Below, one piece after another: positions 12,300-23,958 of a stretch of DNA of 64,000 nt. Source of the stretch: Gaertneriomyces semiglobifer (lineage: Eukaryota > Chytridiomycota > Chytridiomycetes > Spizellomycetales > Spizellomycetaceae). Position numbers and translations under genes: made by a program. Location: NCBI GenBank assembly GCA_025558075.1, contig JAHLKF010000001.1, positions 1,550,001-1,614,000 of the forward strand, given 5' to 3'. Position 1 is the stretch's first letter. Every line of letters starts with the position of its first letter. A model generated the notes under the pieces. It was not told the DNA's origin, ran no database searches, and saw only the letters and a program-made list of their open reading frames with translations.

Positions 12300-12615
12300 C
12301 TGCCATATAACACCATCATGGCATTTCGTGAAGTGACGGTGGTTTCCAAGTAGCTTTGGCGGCTAGACCGTGAGATATGAGTGAAGAAGGTAAACTAGTT
12401 GGTCTCGGCAATTGTATTAGTCAAGGCCTGACTGTTAAGGAACGCGTTATTCATAAGCCTAGTGGGATAGACTCGGATGACAATGTCTTCGACGAATACC
12501 GAAGATACTGCCGTTATGAGGTAGCGATTTGACCATGGGTGACCAGCGACCTGAAGGCGCCAACACAGCGGTCCCAAGCGGACATCGAAGCCGTATAAAT
12601 GCCAAAATTAGAGCT
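12300..12615. promoter_or_regulatory. Divergent promoter between methyltransferase and F-box gene
   Basis: About 315 bp separating two divergently transcribed genes. An open stretch on the + strand from an ATG at 12377 (about 48 codons) is visible, but it cannot be spliced in phase to the F-box exon, so it is treated as noncoding or an upstream ORF. Confidence 0.4.
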
Positions 12616-15161
12616 ATGCCGGACCCAGGGTATGCCCGCCACCTTCATCTCTTCCTATGAGCGTTCGTTGACAATTTGGTTGTGTTTAACAGAAAATGCT
12701 ATATATCCACCCTTCCGGATGAGATGCTGATTCACGTGCTGGCCAACCTCGATGGGGATGACATGGTTCGTCTCTGAGTTGGATTGCCATGCTTGACGAA
12801 TGGAAGATTTCTGAGCAACGGTTGCCACAGAGAGCGGTCGGGGCCGTCTGCAGGCGCTGGCGCCGCATCATAGCTGACGATTCCTGCTGGAGGGTTGCCT
12901 TTTTGAACTTCTTTGGTGCCTTTCCATTGAGGTTGGAGTTAAAAAGCTTGTGCATGTCGAAGGAGGTGGCGATCGTCTAAAACTCGCATTTCGTCCAGGC
13001 GCTTAGCGGAGGACAGTTGGCGCAAGGAATACAGCAAGAGGACTAGGCTACTACGCGATTACAGTAAGGGAGGAAGGCATATTGTTCAGTTCGATGCACA
13101 TATCGGTCGATTGGATGCGATCCACGTTGTTTTTGAAGATGGGCAACGGCGAATGAATTGTGCTTCGCATGAAAGAGGTACAGTCTGTGAAGGCCGCTTG
13201 CAGACAAGCGGCCCACTGAACTAGCATATCACGTTCAGGCATGATCGTCCAATGTCATCCAACGACCGGTCGAGTGATTAAGGGCACGGTGTATGCATAC
13301 GAAAACCGCCTTGCTGGACCAGTCAGCTCTATACTACTGGATGCGTGAGTAGGCAGTAAGTACGCCTATGGTCAGCATGTCATTCTTATTTGATTGAACA
13401 ATCAGGAATCGGGCGGTTTTTGGTTATGACACCGGAACTGTATGCTTCGCCAATGACATCCGAAACGTCGGCCGGGTGTCCACAGCGCGGTTCCTAGGCT
13501 CACATCAAGGCCCTGTAAGCTGCCTGTCGTGGATGCCTGGAATGTCACCAGCATTCGTCAGTGGGGCTAACGACGGTTCGCTCCGCATATGGGACATTCC
13601 GAGTGCTCGTTGTGTTACTACATTAACAATACCAGGTATGATGCATCGGACCATTTGCAAAGTCTCGATATACAGTGCTCACTCGAAGTGTGCAGGCTCA
13701 TCAAGTGCGATCACTGCGTTGACAGTCGGTCGAAAGGGATTACTACTTGCTGGGACAGTATCGGGTACAGTGGCCATCTGGGACGTCAATACAAGCACAG
13801 GGGCTTCCCTTGAAGCGAGCAACACAACCTCTCCGCCAGTAGTGGTACCCCCGCTTCGACAATCGGGAAAGGTTCTTCGGATCCTGCACCGTCCCGGGGA
13901 TGGGTATGCGATTGTTGTGTGTGAGACGTCCATTCGCCAGATCAACACGCAAGACGGGTCAATAATGGGAATTTTAATGGGTGGACATCAGGCCGATATC
14001 ACATGTGCAGCGTGGGACACTTCAGGGCCGAATGACGGAAAACACACCCCAGTCATTGCCACTGGTGATGCACTTGGACTCGTATGTCTATGGGATCTTC
14101 ACGATGTTAATGTCACCAGTCCCGCAAGTGTACGGCCCAGCCGTGTTATAGGCGCCCACCGTTGCCTTGTAACTGCCGTGCAAGTGGATGCGTTTAAAAT
14201 TGTCACGGGAGCCGCTGATGGAAGTGCCAAAGTTCTTGATTCTGTGACCGGGCGATGCATCAAGACCTTGAATGTGAAACGGTTACGGGGTGGAAATGAT
14301 GGATTACAAGCTACAGGTTCCTACAACGATGCCCGCGCGGTACGATGTATATGGACCAATCAGGACCATATCATTATTACCAGTGGAGAGCATATCAAGT
14401 CGCTCAGTTTCACGCAAGGAAGCGCATCTGGGAACGGCAAAAAAGGTGACCATAGAAGTGCACCGCCAAGTCGCCAGGGTAAGCGGCAGCGACAAGGCTT
14501 CAATGAGGCGAGGAGACAGCTCCTAGAGATTCGCGATGAAGTCCAATACACGCTCTCAGAGCGCGAGTATGAACGTGAGGCCGAGAGCTACGAACGGCGC
14601 TCTGCAGCGCGATATAATGGTTTCGGTGGCGATGGTAATGACCCTAGATCGCTCGGCAATGCGTTGACGGAGGAGGAGCTTCTCACATTAGCAATGCAAA
14701 TGAGCTTGGATGATGTAGCCCAGGGAGAACATGATGATGCGCTTGCGGAGGCTTTTGAGAGAAGCCTGATAGACAGTACCGTGGAGGATGATAGTACTAG
14801 AAGTGATTCGACGAGTAACCAAGATCCTGTTGAGTCCGACAACGTACTCGGCGGCGATTTGGGATCTTCACTCGACAGCGACATCTGCTCAGCATCAGGC
14901 GGCTCAATGGGTGCGTCAAATCGGCGATGCAGTTATCTGCTACAGTACGGCACTAGTGCTGGAAGCAACAACAGTGTTCGCGACACATCATCGCGACGTT
15001 CTTCAGCGTGGGAAAGTGCAGGTGAGTAAGCTGTCAGCCTTGCACCCAATGACGATTAAGGTAACTAACAATGTTATTCAACAGTACCCCCACGCCATAG
15101 TGTAGCATCGGAGGATGACGAGCTTATGTATGTTTTGGAACTTAGTAAAGTAGAAAAGTAG
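12616..15161 (+). CDS. F-box/WD40 protein with ubiquitin-interacting motifs (Ufo1-like SCF adaptor)
   Basis: Probable substrate receptor of an SCF ubiquitin ligase. The first exon is only 14 nt (12616-12629) and joins in phase to CYISTLPDEMLIHVLANLD. After an intron with an unusual GTTCGT donor the F-box resumes as RAVGAVCRRWRRIIADDSCW, exactly restoring F-box spacing. WD40 blades follow: GPVSCLSWMPGMSPAFVSG with DGSLRIWDIP, GLLLAGTVSGTVAIWDV, and AHRCLVTAVQVDAFKIVTG. The C-terminal third has UIM-like helices: TEEELLTLAMQMSLDD, DDALAEAFERSLID and, in the last small exon, EDDELMYVLELSKVE. F-box, WD40 and UIMs in this order is the architecture of yeast Ufo1, which hands substrates to the Ddi1/proteasome pathway. 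At least eight exons. It ends one nucleotide before the next candidate start codon, so the two may be one gene. Confidence 0.82.
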
Positions 15162-15162
15162 A

Positions 15163-16300
15163 ATGGGTGTGTTGCGTGAGGCGCGCCACGGAAATATGAC
15201 GTAAGCACTCAGAACGCCTCATAATCGTCGAGGCAGGATTCAAACTGAGCTCGCAACAGCACATACCGTACATACCAAGACCGTTATTCTGCCAAGACGA
15301 CAGAGACGGCTACTTGGCAATTGAAGAGTTTAAGGAACGTTCACTACCATTGGTCTGTTTCTGGTCCTCGAAAGGTACCGCGGATATAATTTCGTTCAAT
15401 ATGCCCTGCGACGTTACAGAGGGTATTCCGTATTTGCACGAGGTGCCCCCAGGTATGCAACTGGTAGCTCCGAAAGCCAAGCATAAAGCATGTCGTGATG
15501 ACTGCGACGTGATGGCGCGCGAAACCCAAGTGTATCGGTATGCGCAACCATGCTGACCTTTCCTTGCTACCTAACTTGCAGAGTTCAACCCACCTCAGCG
15601 AATCCTCCCAAGCGACAACATATTGAAAGCATTCGGCTTGGAATGGATGCATGAAAAGTATAACCAGCCATTCGACGCCGCGATCGGGGGGGATCCCGAA
15701 TTGCGCGAGAAAACGTGCATACACTATATCAACGACGTACCTGGTATGCTCTTTACTGCGAATCCCTTTTCGCATTGTTCAATTAAGTAATGGGATTCGT
15801 TGCTGTAGCTCTGAACGGTATCAACCGCTCCACACGTCTGCGCGATCTGTTATACAAACCACCAGGAATTCCACAGAAGATTCGGAGTCTGCATCGAGAA
15901 ACCAGCGAGGTCGTTTTTAAGTTAAAGCCTGGACGAATGACCAATGTAAGCCGATCAGATTTACGTTGCAAGGCGGCAAATCCATGGTTATTGGGCCAAA
16001 GGTTTAAAACGTTATGTTATATTAGGTGGATCCGACAATTTTGGGGTTACCGAAAGAACAGCTACCGAAGGAGGAAGCACTCATCCGACAGGAAGAAACA
16101 CCGATAGCGAGCCCCACGCGAGATTCGATGATAAGTAGACCACTACCGCCGAATCCGCCCCAGAAACGACCTTCAATCCGCATAAAACTCCCTATCCCGC
16201 TAAATCCACGAAATGACACCCCAGATGACAAGGTACGCTTAACTGTGCTTTACCACCATTCTGTGCCGAACAAAAGCTAATACAGGGTCGGAATAGCTAA
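15163..16300 (+). CDS. Unrecognised protein, or C-terminal extension of the F-box gene
   Basis: I do not recognise this protein. Five well-formed exons are visible: 15163-15200 (strong donor AC|GTAAGC), 15304-15452, 15582 to about 15741, about 15786-15948, and about 16026-16231, with a tiny last exon ending at 16300. The product contains LPLVCFWSSKGTADIISFNM, NILKAFGLEWMHEKYNQPFD, FVAVALNGINRSTRLRDLLY and SEVVFKLKPGRMTN, then a proline-rich basic tail (PLPPNPPQKRPS). The first ATG lies one nucleotide after the F-box stop codon. Equally in phase is a splice from a weak GTAGAA donor at 15158 to the same acceptor at 15303, which would remove the F-box stop and fuse both reading frames. Which is used cannot be decided by eye. 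The regular exon phases make a real coding sequence likely. Confidence 0.6.
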
Positions 16301-16719
16301 AGAAGAGACGAGCATCTGACGAGGGAGACGAAAAAAGAGGGAAACGACGTAGAAAGACTACATCTTGAGCGCACGCCCACTTCTCTTTATGCTAGCTTTC
16401 TCTTGTGGCCTTTTGGCTCCTTTCCCTTATCCTGTGTCTATGTTGTTCATGCCGTTGCAGTTAGTGTTCATGAATATGGTATTTTTGGTAACTCCGCACA
16501 GCCTTTGACGGACCCCCGACGCTGTGAATAGAATTGTAGAACACGGTGCGCATTAGGGTTCCTATTTCCGCCGCAGCGAGTGGCGTTTTGAGCGTCTGTC
16601 GCGGGGTGGGAACACTTGCACACACGCGACTATAAAAGGAACAACCCTCGTCAACCGACAGGAAACATTCCCCTCGCAGCCCTGTTGGCATTTTCAACAG
16701 GAAATAGTTAGTTGTCACG
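16301..16719 (+). promoter_or_regulatory. Promoter region of the FkbM methyltransferase gene
   Basis: A canonical TATA box, TATAAAAGG, lies at 16631-16639, about 80 bp before the start codon at 16720. It is followed by a purine/pyrimidine-mixed leader. No other motif was recognised in this 419-bp interval. Confidence 0.6.
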
Positions 16720-17944
16720 ATGGGAGGTGCTCGGGTAGGTTGCCTTGCTGTTTGTGTTGTGGGTTTGTTGGAGCAGTCCCAACTGATTTTCGGTGTGTGT
16801 TACGTAGAGGTTCTCGTGGTTGGGGATTCTGTTGGCGGCGTTGATGATATTAGCTCTCACATTGTATGTCCGGGAACTAAAAGGGGTGTCGTTTTCGACA
16901 AGGGTGCCAGAGCGACTTGCCGAGGTTCTACATCCCGTGGATAGACTTTTGTACAATCAAGTCAAGGTGCGTTTTGGCGCTTTGGTGTTTTCTTCCCGTC
17001 TCTTAATTGTGGGTTTAACATTTTGAAATGAAAAGACGAAACAAGACTTCTTCTGCGACATTTCCAATGGTCACATGAAAGTATCACAAGAACCGTCAGT
17101 AGCCAAAATTCCGGCTCGGGCAGGGTTGACTCCTACAGCCTTCGACATGCACGTCTATTCCACGCACGACATTGTCAGTGATTTCATCAAGAAGACAGGG
17201 TCTTGGGATGAGGGGAAAACCCGCATGATGATCCAAAAGCTTGGTGAAGTACAAAGCGCCAACTCTCAAAAAGAAATCGTCTTTTTGGACATTGGTGCCA
17301 ATGTCGGATGGTTCACGTTGACCGTAGCGGCTGCAGGATACAAAGTTGTGGCCGTTGAACCTATGATTGCGAACCATATGCTTCTGAGACCAAGTATCTG
17401 CGCGAACAAGGGATTTTCCGACCGCATCACCTTGTACGATGTCGGTCTGAACAACCAGAAAGAGCAATGTTTCCTCTTTTCTGATATCTACAATAAGGGA
17501 GATGGGACGACAGCTTGTTCGACCGATACCTCAAAGACAAAAGACTGGAATCCTGATCCGGAGAAGTACGTGTTCCTGCAAAACATCAATGTGGAGACGC
17601 TCGATTCTGTGATGGCCGCCCATAAAGGACAGTATGTCGGGTTAGTCAAAATCGATGTGGAAGGATTTGAGCCTTGGGTGTTGAAGGGAGGAATGGAGTT
17701 CTTCTCGAACAAGGCGAACAGGCCACCATTCATTATTACCGAGTTCTCACCTGGTATGATTCTTCGGAACGCGAAGAAGGGAGATCCCCTTGACTTTTTG
17801 CGCACATGGGATTCGTTGGGCTATCACATTTATAAGAATTCTTGGACGGATGGGAGATTACAGCCGTCAGAGTTCCCGGAGTTCGTAGAGCATATTGGGA
17901 ACGGTATTACAGATATCTTTGTAGTTGATAGTCAGGTAGAATAA
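16720..17944 (+). CDS. FkbM-family methyltransferase with N-terminal membrane anchor
   Basis: Predicted SAM-dependent O-methyltransferase of the FkbM family, here probably acting in the secretory pathway on a glycan or lipid. Three exons (16720-16734, 16808-16966, 17036-17944) give 360 aa. The first two encode a type II signal anchor: MGGARR, then FSWLGILLAALMILALTLYV followed by a charged stem. The catalytic domain shows motif I VFLDIGANVGWFTLTVAAAG, KVVAVEPM (acidic residue binding the SAM ribose), an FkbM block ETLDSVMAAHKGQYVGLVK, and KIDVEGFEPWVLKGG, the signature after which the family is recognised. A 17075 ATG inside exon 3 would give a soluble 289-aa form; I prefer the upstream start because the short first exon splices in phase and the TATA box fits. 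The acceptor substrate is unknown. Confidence 0.85.
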
Positions 17945-18161
17945 GGCATAGTTTCTGGTAGAATATGGCATTCAGGGTGATGTAGTAGAATATCTTAAAT
18001 AGACAACTCATGCCAGGTTGGCGATGATGGATTCACTTTTCCCTTTAAAATTCAAAGACTCTCCGACGAATGGCAGCGTAGTTTCACCATGTGCTTGGAT
18101 TAACCTTGTGTTGTTGTAAAAGGTCGCGTAACTTGCTCACTGCACTGCGCCTAGAGGGGGA

Positions 18162-19878
18162 ATGTATCTGGAGAACACGATGGCGGAATCCGACGAGACA
18201 AGGCCCTTGGTCCCATCGACACCCGATGACGAGCGAACCGGGATCAGCAGCAGCAGCGCCGCATCAGGCCCAGAACCCACACCGAACGCGATACATAAAG
18301 AGGACGATGTCCAAACATGGATGCTATGGGTCCTCGCCATTGGCATTGGGGTGTTCACCTATCTGTGCATCTACCCACCTTTACCATCCCTCCAAGGACC
18401 ATCGATCGACCCCAATCTTTTACTCAAAGTGAACACCACCCGCGCACACCAGAACCTGGCCAACGCTATCCGGATACCCACCATTTCTGGGGATACCAAA
18501 GAGTTAGCCGCGTTCAGACAGTTTGTGGTGGACACGTTTCCCAAAGCGTCACAAGTGCTAGAATGGGAGGTTGTGGAGGAATGTGGGTTGATGGGGAAAT
18601 GGCAAGGTCGGGACCAGAATTTAAAGGAAAAGTTACCGGCTTTGTGGATTGCTCATATGGATGTTGTGCCTGTGGACGCCCCAGAGACATGGACTGTGCC
18701 GCCGTTTGACGCAAGCGTAGTGGATGGGATGCTGTACGGCCGGGGAACGCTGGATGATAAGAGTATGTTGATGGCAGAGATGGAGGCCGTGGAAGCGCTT
18801 TTGGAGATGGGATACGTGCCGAAACGAAGTCTGTATGTTGCGTTTGGGTGTGATGAAGAGATTCACGGAGACGAAGGGGCGGGAAGGATGTCCAGCCTTC
18901 TACAAGAACGCGGTCTCAAGTTTGAGTATGTCCTTGACGAGGGCATGCCTATCGCGCAACAGTTGTTCCCTGGTATATCCACACCGATAGCTTTCATCGG
19001 TTTGGTGGAAAAGAGCAATCCAGTCTTCAAAATAACGTGAGTAATTGACCCATGCATTGAAAAACAACCTCAAACGGTACTGACACTCAAACTACCAAAG
19101 CGCGCGCGCTGCAGGTGGTCATGCATCCCTGCCTTTCGCACCCAACCCGATCCACCTCTTATCACGGGCCATCGCCACGCTATCCACGCTCACAGCACCA
19201 CCAGGTTTCACAGAGGTGACCCAATGGCTGCTAGACCATCTTTCACCGGAACACCCCTCGGCGATCGTTCGTAGGATATTACGACACCCAACGCTCGTGA
19301 ACCTCCTCCTAAAAGTGATTCCGCCAGAACGCGCACCAGGGTTGGCAGCATTAACACGTACGACTTGGACGACTACCCAGATACAATCGGGCGTGGCTGC
19401 TAATGTGATGCCGGGCGAAGCATCGGCCATTATCAATGCACGTATCAGACCTGGAGAAACCGAATCGGAGATTCTGCACTTCATCGCCCGCAAAATAGGC
19501 GCTCAGATCATTCAACCTGGGGAGACCCCAACACTTGATAACGGGTTGTGGATAGAGACTATCAGTCACCCACGCCCAAACGCTCATCGGCTGACGCCTA
19601 TTGATACCAACGCGTGGAAAACCTTGACGGGAACGATACGCCACGTGTTTGGGAAGACGAAGGAGGAGCTGCTCGTTTCGCCCTCTCTGCTCATGGCAGG
19701 AACTGATTCTGTGCATTATTCGTCTCTGACGGATAGCATTTATCGCTTTCAGCCGGTGCCGATGACGTCGCAGGATACGGCGAGACTCCATGGGATTGAC
19801 GAGCGGATCGGGTTGAAGGATTATGATAAGATGATTGAGTTCTTTATGGCTTTGAAAGTCAACGGAGACGAAAATTGA
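18162..19878 (+). CDS. M20 family carboxypeptidase S-like peptidase (CPS1/PM20D1 type)
   Basis: Zinc-dependent Gly-X carboxypeptidase family member; fungal Cps1 is a vacuolar enzyme that releases C-terminal residues from small peptides. Two exons joined by one intron (about 19037-19098). Residues 1-50 are hydrophilic and acidic, then WMLWVLAIGIGVFTYLCIYP is a single membrane anchor, giving the type II topology of Cps1. Metal-binding motifs are complete: IAHMDVVPVD (His and catalytic Asp), GRGTLDDKSM (bridging Asp), FGCDEEIHGDEGA (catalytic and metal Glu) and SVHYSS near the C-terminus. AAGGHASLPFAPNP starts the dimerisation part after the intron. A second in-frame ATG at residue 7 is also possible as the start. 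The gene stands 217 bp after the FkbM gene on the same strand. Confidence 0.9.
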
Positions 19879-19985
19879 AAGGACACAGTTTCGGTGTCTA
19901 CATGTTCCACTCTTATGTGCTTAAGCAGTATTGTTCAAATATACCTACACTGAATAGCCTATCGCATATAACGTTCAGGCCCCTA

Positions 19986-20846
19986 CTACAAGTCGTGCTT
20001 ATCATCGTCCATGGGGAGTTCCGTACATTCCTTGATGCGGACTTCCTGCTTGGGTCGGTCGCCAGGGAGTGTTGCAGTGTTTTCGATCGCTGTGGGACAT
20101 GTGTTAGCGGGGGTGGTCTCAGTTTGGGACCAACAAGATATTGGATGGAGCTAAACTTACCACTTACAACATCCATACCCTCAATCACCTCACCAAACAC
20201 AACATGACGGCCATCCAACCAAGAGGTTGTCACAGTAGTAATGAAGAACTGACTATAATAAGTAAAATAAACCATTTAGTTACAATGCAAACCACACTTT
20301 AAACAAGCATATAGATGCGATGGGGGGTGGTTTACCTTCCGTTCGTGTCTTTTCCGGCGTTGGCCATGGAGAGAATCCCGGGGCCAGTGTGACGCAACTT
20401 GAAGTTCTCATCTGCAAACTTTTCGCCGTAGATGGATTTACCACCAGTCCCGTCGCCTCGCGTAAAGTCGCCACCCTGGATCATAAAGTTCTAAAAGCCA
20501 AAAAACCAAACGAAAGAACAAAAGAACGGGTTAGCCAAAGCACAAAAACCACAGAGATCGCAAATCAGAGTTTGAGATCAGTTTTTGCGCTTTTAAATTA
20601 TACCTTGATAACACGGTGGAACTTTGATCCTTTATATCCAAACCCTTTCTCACCGGTACACAATGCCCTAAAGTTCTCCGCGGTCTTGGGGACGGTCTTT
20701 CCGAACAACCCAATGGTGATGCGGCCGAGATCCTTGCCATCTTGCTCGATATCAAAGGCCACCTTGTTGGTCACCTTGGGGCCCTTGGCAGCAACCGCAG
20801 AAGCGGTGGCCAAGAGGAAGGTCAACGCAAGAGAAATGAACTTCAT
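19986..20846 (-). CDS. Cyclophilin B-type peptidyl-prolyl isomerase, secretory pathway, C-terminal KHDL
   Basis: Prolyl cis-trans isomerase of the cyclophilin family, acting in protein folding in the ER. Exon 1 (about 20600-20846) encodes a clear signal peptide ([20 protein letters not shown]) and [20 protein letters not shown], then [12 protein letters not shown]. The middle exon carries [36 protein letters not shown] and [19 protein letters not shown], so the catalytic Arg and the Trp of the cyclosporin-binding pocket are present. The last exon reads [20 protein letters not shown] and ends DDDKHDL-stop. The KHDL end resembles ER retrieval signals (HDEL/KDEL) but is not the standard form. 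At least four exons. Gene length is normal for a cyclophilin B. Confidence 0.92.
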
Positions 20847-21193
20847 GATGGGGATCGAACTATCAAATGGGAGTGATAAGACGTTTGTTTGGCCTCTTCA
20901 GATGGGTGTATCGTTTGGATCTGGATGAGTTGCGTTTGGCAAGAGCGTGTTGTAATGCTTCTGTTCAAACCGGGCGTCGCGAGCGGCCACTTGAAGTGAC
21001 TAGGAATGACTACAAGTGACTTACAAAGTTGCTGACGTAAGCATCGCACAATGCCATAGCAACAATTGGATGCAAACGGGCGTCCAAGATCCGCCGTGCG
21101 ATTTGAACCAGGTCGCTGTTTACGAGTTTGCATCTCCCCACATTCTATCACACACACCCCCCTACACCACAAACCAAGAACAAGAAACCAAAT
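20847..21193. promoter_or_regulatory. Divergent promoter between cyclophilin and QCR7
   Basis: 347 bp separating two divergent starts. No TATA box or other known motif is clear. Overlapping open frames here have no coding character. Confidence 0.4.
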
Positions 21194-21756
21194 ATGGTTG
21201 CCCAAGGAATCCTTCGGTCGTGGCGGAGCTCCAAGCTTGGCAAAGCAGTTATTGAATGGCACTCGGAGGCAATGGGATACCGCAAGATGGGTACGTCAAA
21301 AACAGTATCTCACCACAAATACAAAAAAGAGAGTTAATACTAACGCGAATGTATGTTTTTTTGTTTTTGGTTGATTTTTAGGTATGCGGTATGACGACCT
21401 CATTCCCGATGAAGGACCTGTTGTTCAAGAAGCGCTTCGCCGTTTAACCCCTCGTGAACATAACGACCGTGTTTTCCGTATGAGACGCGCACTTCAGGCG
21501 TCGACACTCGGACAGCAGCTTGACCCGAAAGAATGGACAACGCCCGAACAGGTTTGTAACGTTCTCCAACTATCACGGGAAACTCTTCATTTGTTTGGTT
21601 TTTTGGTATTGATATGTTTGCGCTTTTTTATAGGACAAACCATACCTCGGTGCTCTCATGGAACAGGTCGAAGCCGAGTTTGCCACTGAACGCACCTTCA
21701 ACAACATGGCTAGCGTTCCGCAAGCATTGGCTAAACGTAACAACGTGTCTGCTTAG
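21194..21756 (+). CDS. QCR7: Cytochrome bc1 complex subunit 7 (QCR7/UQCRB)
   Basis: Matrix-side subunit of respiratory complex III that stabilises cytochrome b. Three exons: the first (from 21194) gives QGILRSWRSSKLGKAVIEWH and YRKMG, the second begins MRYDDLIPDEGPVVQEALRR and ends DPKEWTTPEQ, and the third gives DKPYLGALMEQVEAEFATER and ends KRNNVSA-stop. RYDDLIPDE and RLTPREHNDRVFRMRRALQ are the family's hallmark blocks. Length, about 130 aa, is typical. The ATG chosen gives the short amphipathic helix expected at the N-terminus. Two introns, about 90-100 nt each. Confidence 0.95.
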
Positions 21757-22079
21757 AGTTTTCAGTTTTTACCCCCCACGACACGAATATTCCCCCCCCC
21801 CCCCCCACTTCCTCACCCCTTTTTCCCATTTGTATCCGCCCCTATCCGTGCGTCTCCTTTTTTCATCGTTTCTACAATATATCTTTTTGTCTCTTTGGAA
21901 AAAAAAGCCTACACTAGAAAAATCACTGAACTGATGATGGGTTGTCTCGATTACACGAGGAGCGATGTGTTCAGAAATGACGAAAGGGGGACCACCGAAA
22001 CAGTCTATGCATATTGATCGTCCCAATAATATACGGACCAAAAAACGAGTTGCTCCTGAAGCCCCTCAAAAAAAAAAGT
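21757..22079. other. Convergent 3' region between QCR7 and EIPR1 with a C15 run
   Basis: 323 bp between two 3' ends. It contains an uninterrupted run of 15 cytosines at 21792-21806, followed by pyrimidine-rich sequence, and a run of A near 21899. No gene is seen. Confidence 0.55.
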
Positions 22080-23958
22080 TCAGAGAATGATTTTATATTT
22101 ATGGTCTTTAGGCACTACATTGACAGCCACCCGACCATCATACGACACGGACGCAAAGATCCACGGATCCGCAGCGCTCCATTCAACGGAATAAACGCTA
22201 TCTTCGTGTTGATCATATACAGAAACCAATCCATCTGTCGGTTTCCTAAAAAAAAAGCAGAAATTCCACAGTGAGAAATAGTGCAAACGTTGAATCATAA
22301 CAGCTCCCAATTGGGACGTAATTATGAATTATGAATTTTTTACTTACCCTGTGAAATCTGCTTGTCCACCATCAGACTGATCCGACGCATCTTCATCGTC
22401 GGAGGGTTCATCATTGGTAGGAGCAGAGGAAATCGAGATGATGTTTTGTAAATTGACGCGGCCGTCGGAACTGGAGGAAAGGAAGAGTTGGTCGTGAAAT
22501 CTGTTGAATGCGATACACCATATCCTAATAAAAAACACCCCCCAAAAAAAAGAAAAAGAAACGAAAAATCAACACCTGGTGTTTTTTCCAGTGAAACAAA
22601 CTCGAAATATGAGCGTATTTTTTTTTTACCAATGTGTATGGTTTGATATTTCTTTGAGCACCGTATCCGGTTTTCTCGTATCCCAGAACCGCACCATACA
22701 GTCGTTTCCAGCCGTCGCGAGATGGTAGGGTTTGTTGGGGTTATGGTCCAAGTCTCGGACACCTCCTGCATGTGCATCACGGAGACTGAATGTCGTGTGT
22801 AGTTTGGATCTAAAACCAAAACAAAAACACGGTTTTTTGTATGAGTAAAAATACGAATGGTGGGTATGGAAAGAGTGCTGTTGTTCTTAAGGGTGAGGGG
22901 AACTTACCCAGGTGTTCGGAGGTCACACCCCGTTACGATCGTGCCGGATGCGATGGTGAGTTGGTTGGTGCCGTGGGGACTCCATCCCGCGCAACTAATG
23001 GGTTCCTGATCTTCCTCAATTACGTCGATCACCTGCAACGGCTGTCAAAAGTACAGATGTAAAATCAGTTTTTGTTCAATAACCATACCAAAGGAAATGA
23101 AGGGGCGGGGGGTTTTTTTTACGTACCGTGCCATTGGGTGATGCTTGGTCTAAAGAGAATACCGCCAACGCATGGGTTCCCACACCGATAGCACTCGCCA
23201 CAGTTCCAGAGGGTTCCCAAAGCACACTAGTACAATCCACAACCCATATTAAACTTTCACACCGCGATACAAGAAAGGATTCCAAACTCTGAAAAACTCT
23301 GAAACATACCTGTTAAGACTTTTCAATCCCTCTCCACTTCCGCCGGTATCAAGCACCACCACTTCGTCCAACTGGCCCATGGTATTCTTCAATTTGGAAG
23401 TAGAATCGTCCATTCCTTGTAATCTCCACAGGGAGGCTTTGGATACACCATGATCTACCCAACTGAAGTATTCATAAAATTTCTCATTGTAGCGCACCAA
23501 AAAACAAAAAACGTGGGCGGAAAAGAGAGCGAGAGAGATAAATACCTTTATAGCAAGTGACCACAAGATCGGAATGGGCTGGTGATGGGGCAATATCCCA
23601 GATTTCATGTTGGTGAGGAAACTTTTGATGGGTGATTTCGTATTCATCTTCATCGAAATCTATGAGATGGAGCTAAACAAAAATAGTTGAGTGTTAGTTG
23701 CTGTGATTTGAAAGAAAATAAAGATGAAAGATAATATATATTTGTTTACCTCGTTGGAGTGCTTTAGGTCTTGGGTTCCTACAAAGAACCGGTTGCGTTC
23801 GGTTTCGCCGAGTTGGGCTTTCAGACATCGTGCCTAGATGGCAAAACCGAAAATCGCGTGAGGCGGAGACTTTAGAAAGATTTCATCAAGTGGTGATAAT
23901 GCAAACGTACCGGTCGGTCTTTGAGGCCGTAAACGCAGAGCCGTTCTTCATCGCCCAT
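22080..23958 (-). CDS. EIPR1: WD40 protein EIPR1 (TSSC1), EARP/GARP-interacting protein
   Basis: WD40-repeat protein that in animals binds the EARP and GARP tethering complexes and acts in endosomal recycling. The start at 23958 gives [20 protein letters not shown]. Successive exons read [40 protein letters not shown] with [71 protein letters not shown] with VTGCDLRTP, and a final blade [20 protein letters not shown] with [13 protein letters not shown]. About nine exons, separated by short AT-rich introns that contain A or T runs. It is the only gene here with so many introns of under 100 nt packed into 1.9 kb. Family assignment is firm. Confidence 0.88.

Noticed and set aside
12377..12530. 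Possible upstream 5' exon of the F-box gene starting MSEEGKLVGL
   Set aside because: No splice from it enters the F-box exon in the correct phase, whereas the 14-nt exon at 12616 does so exactly.
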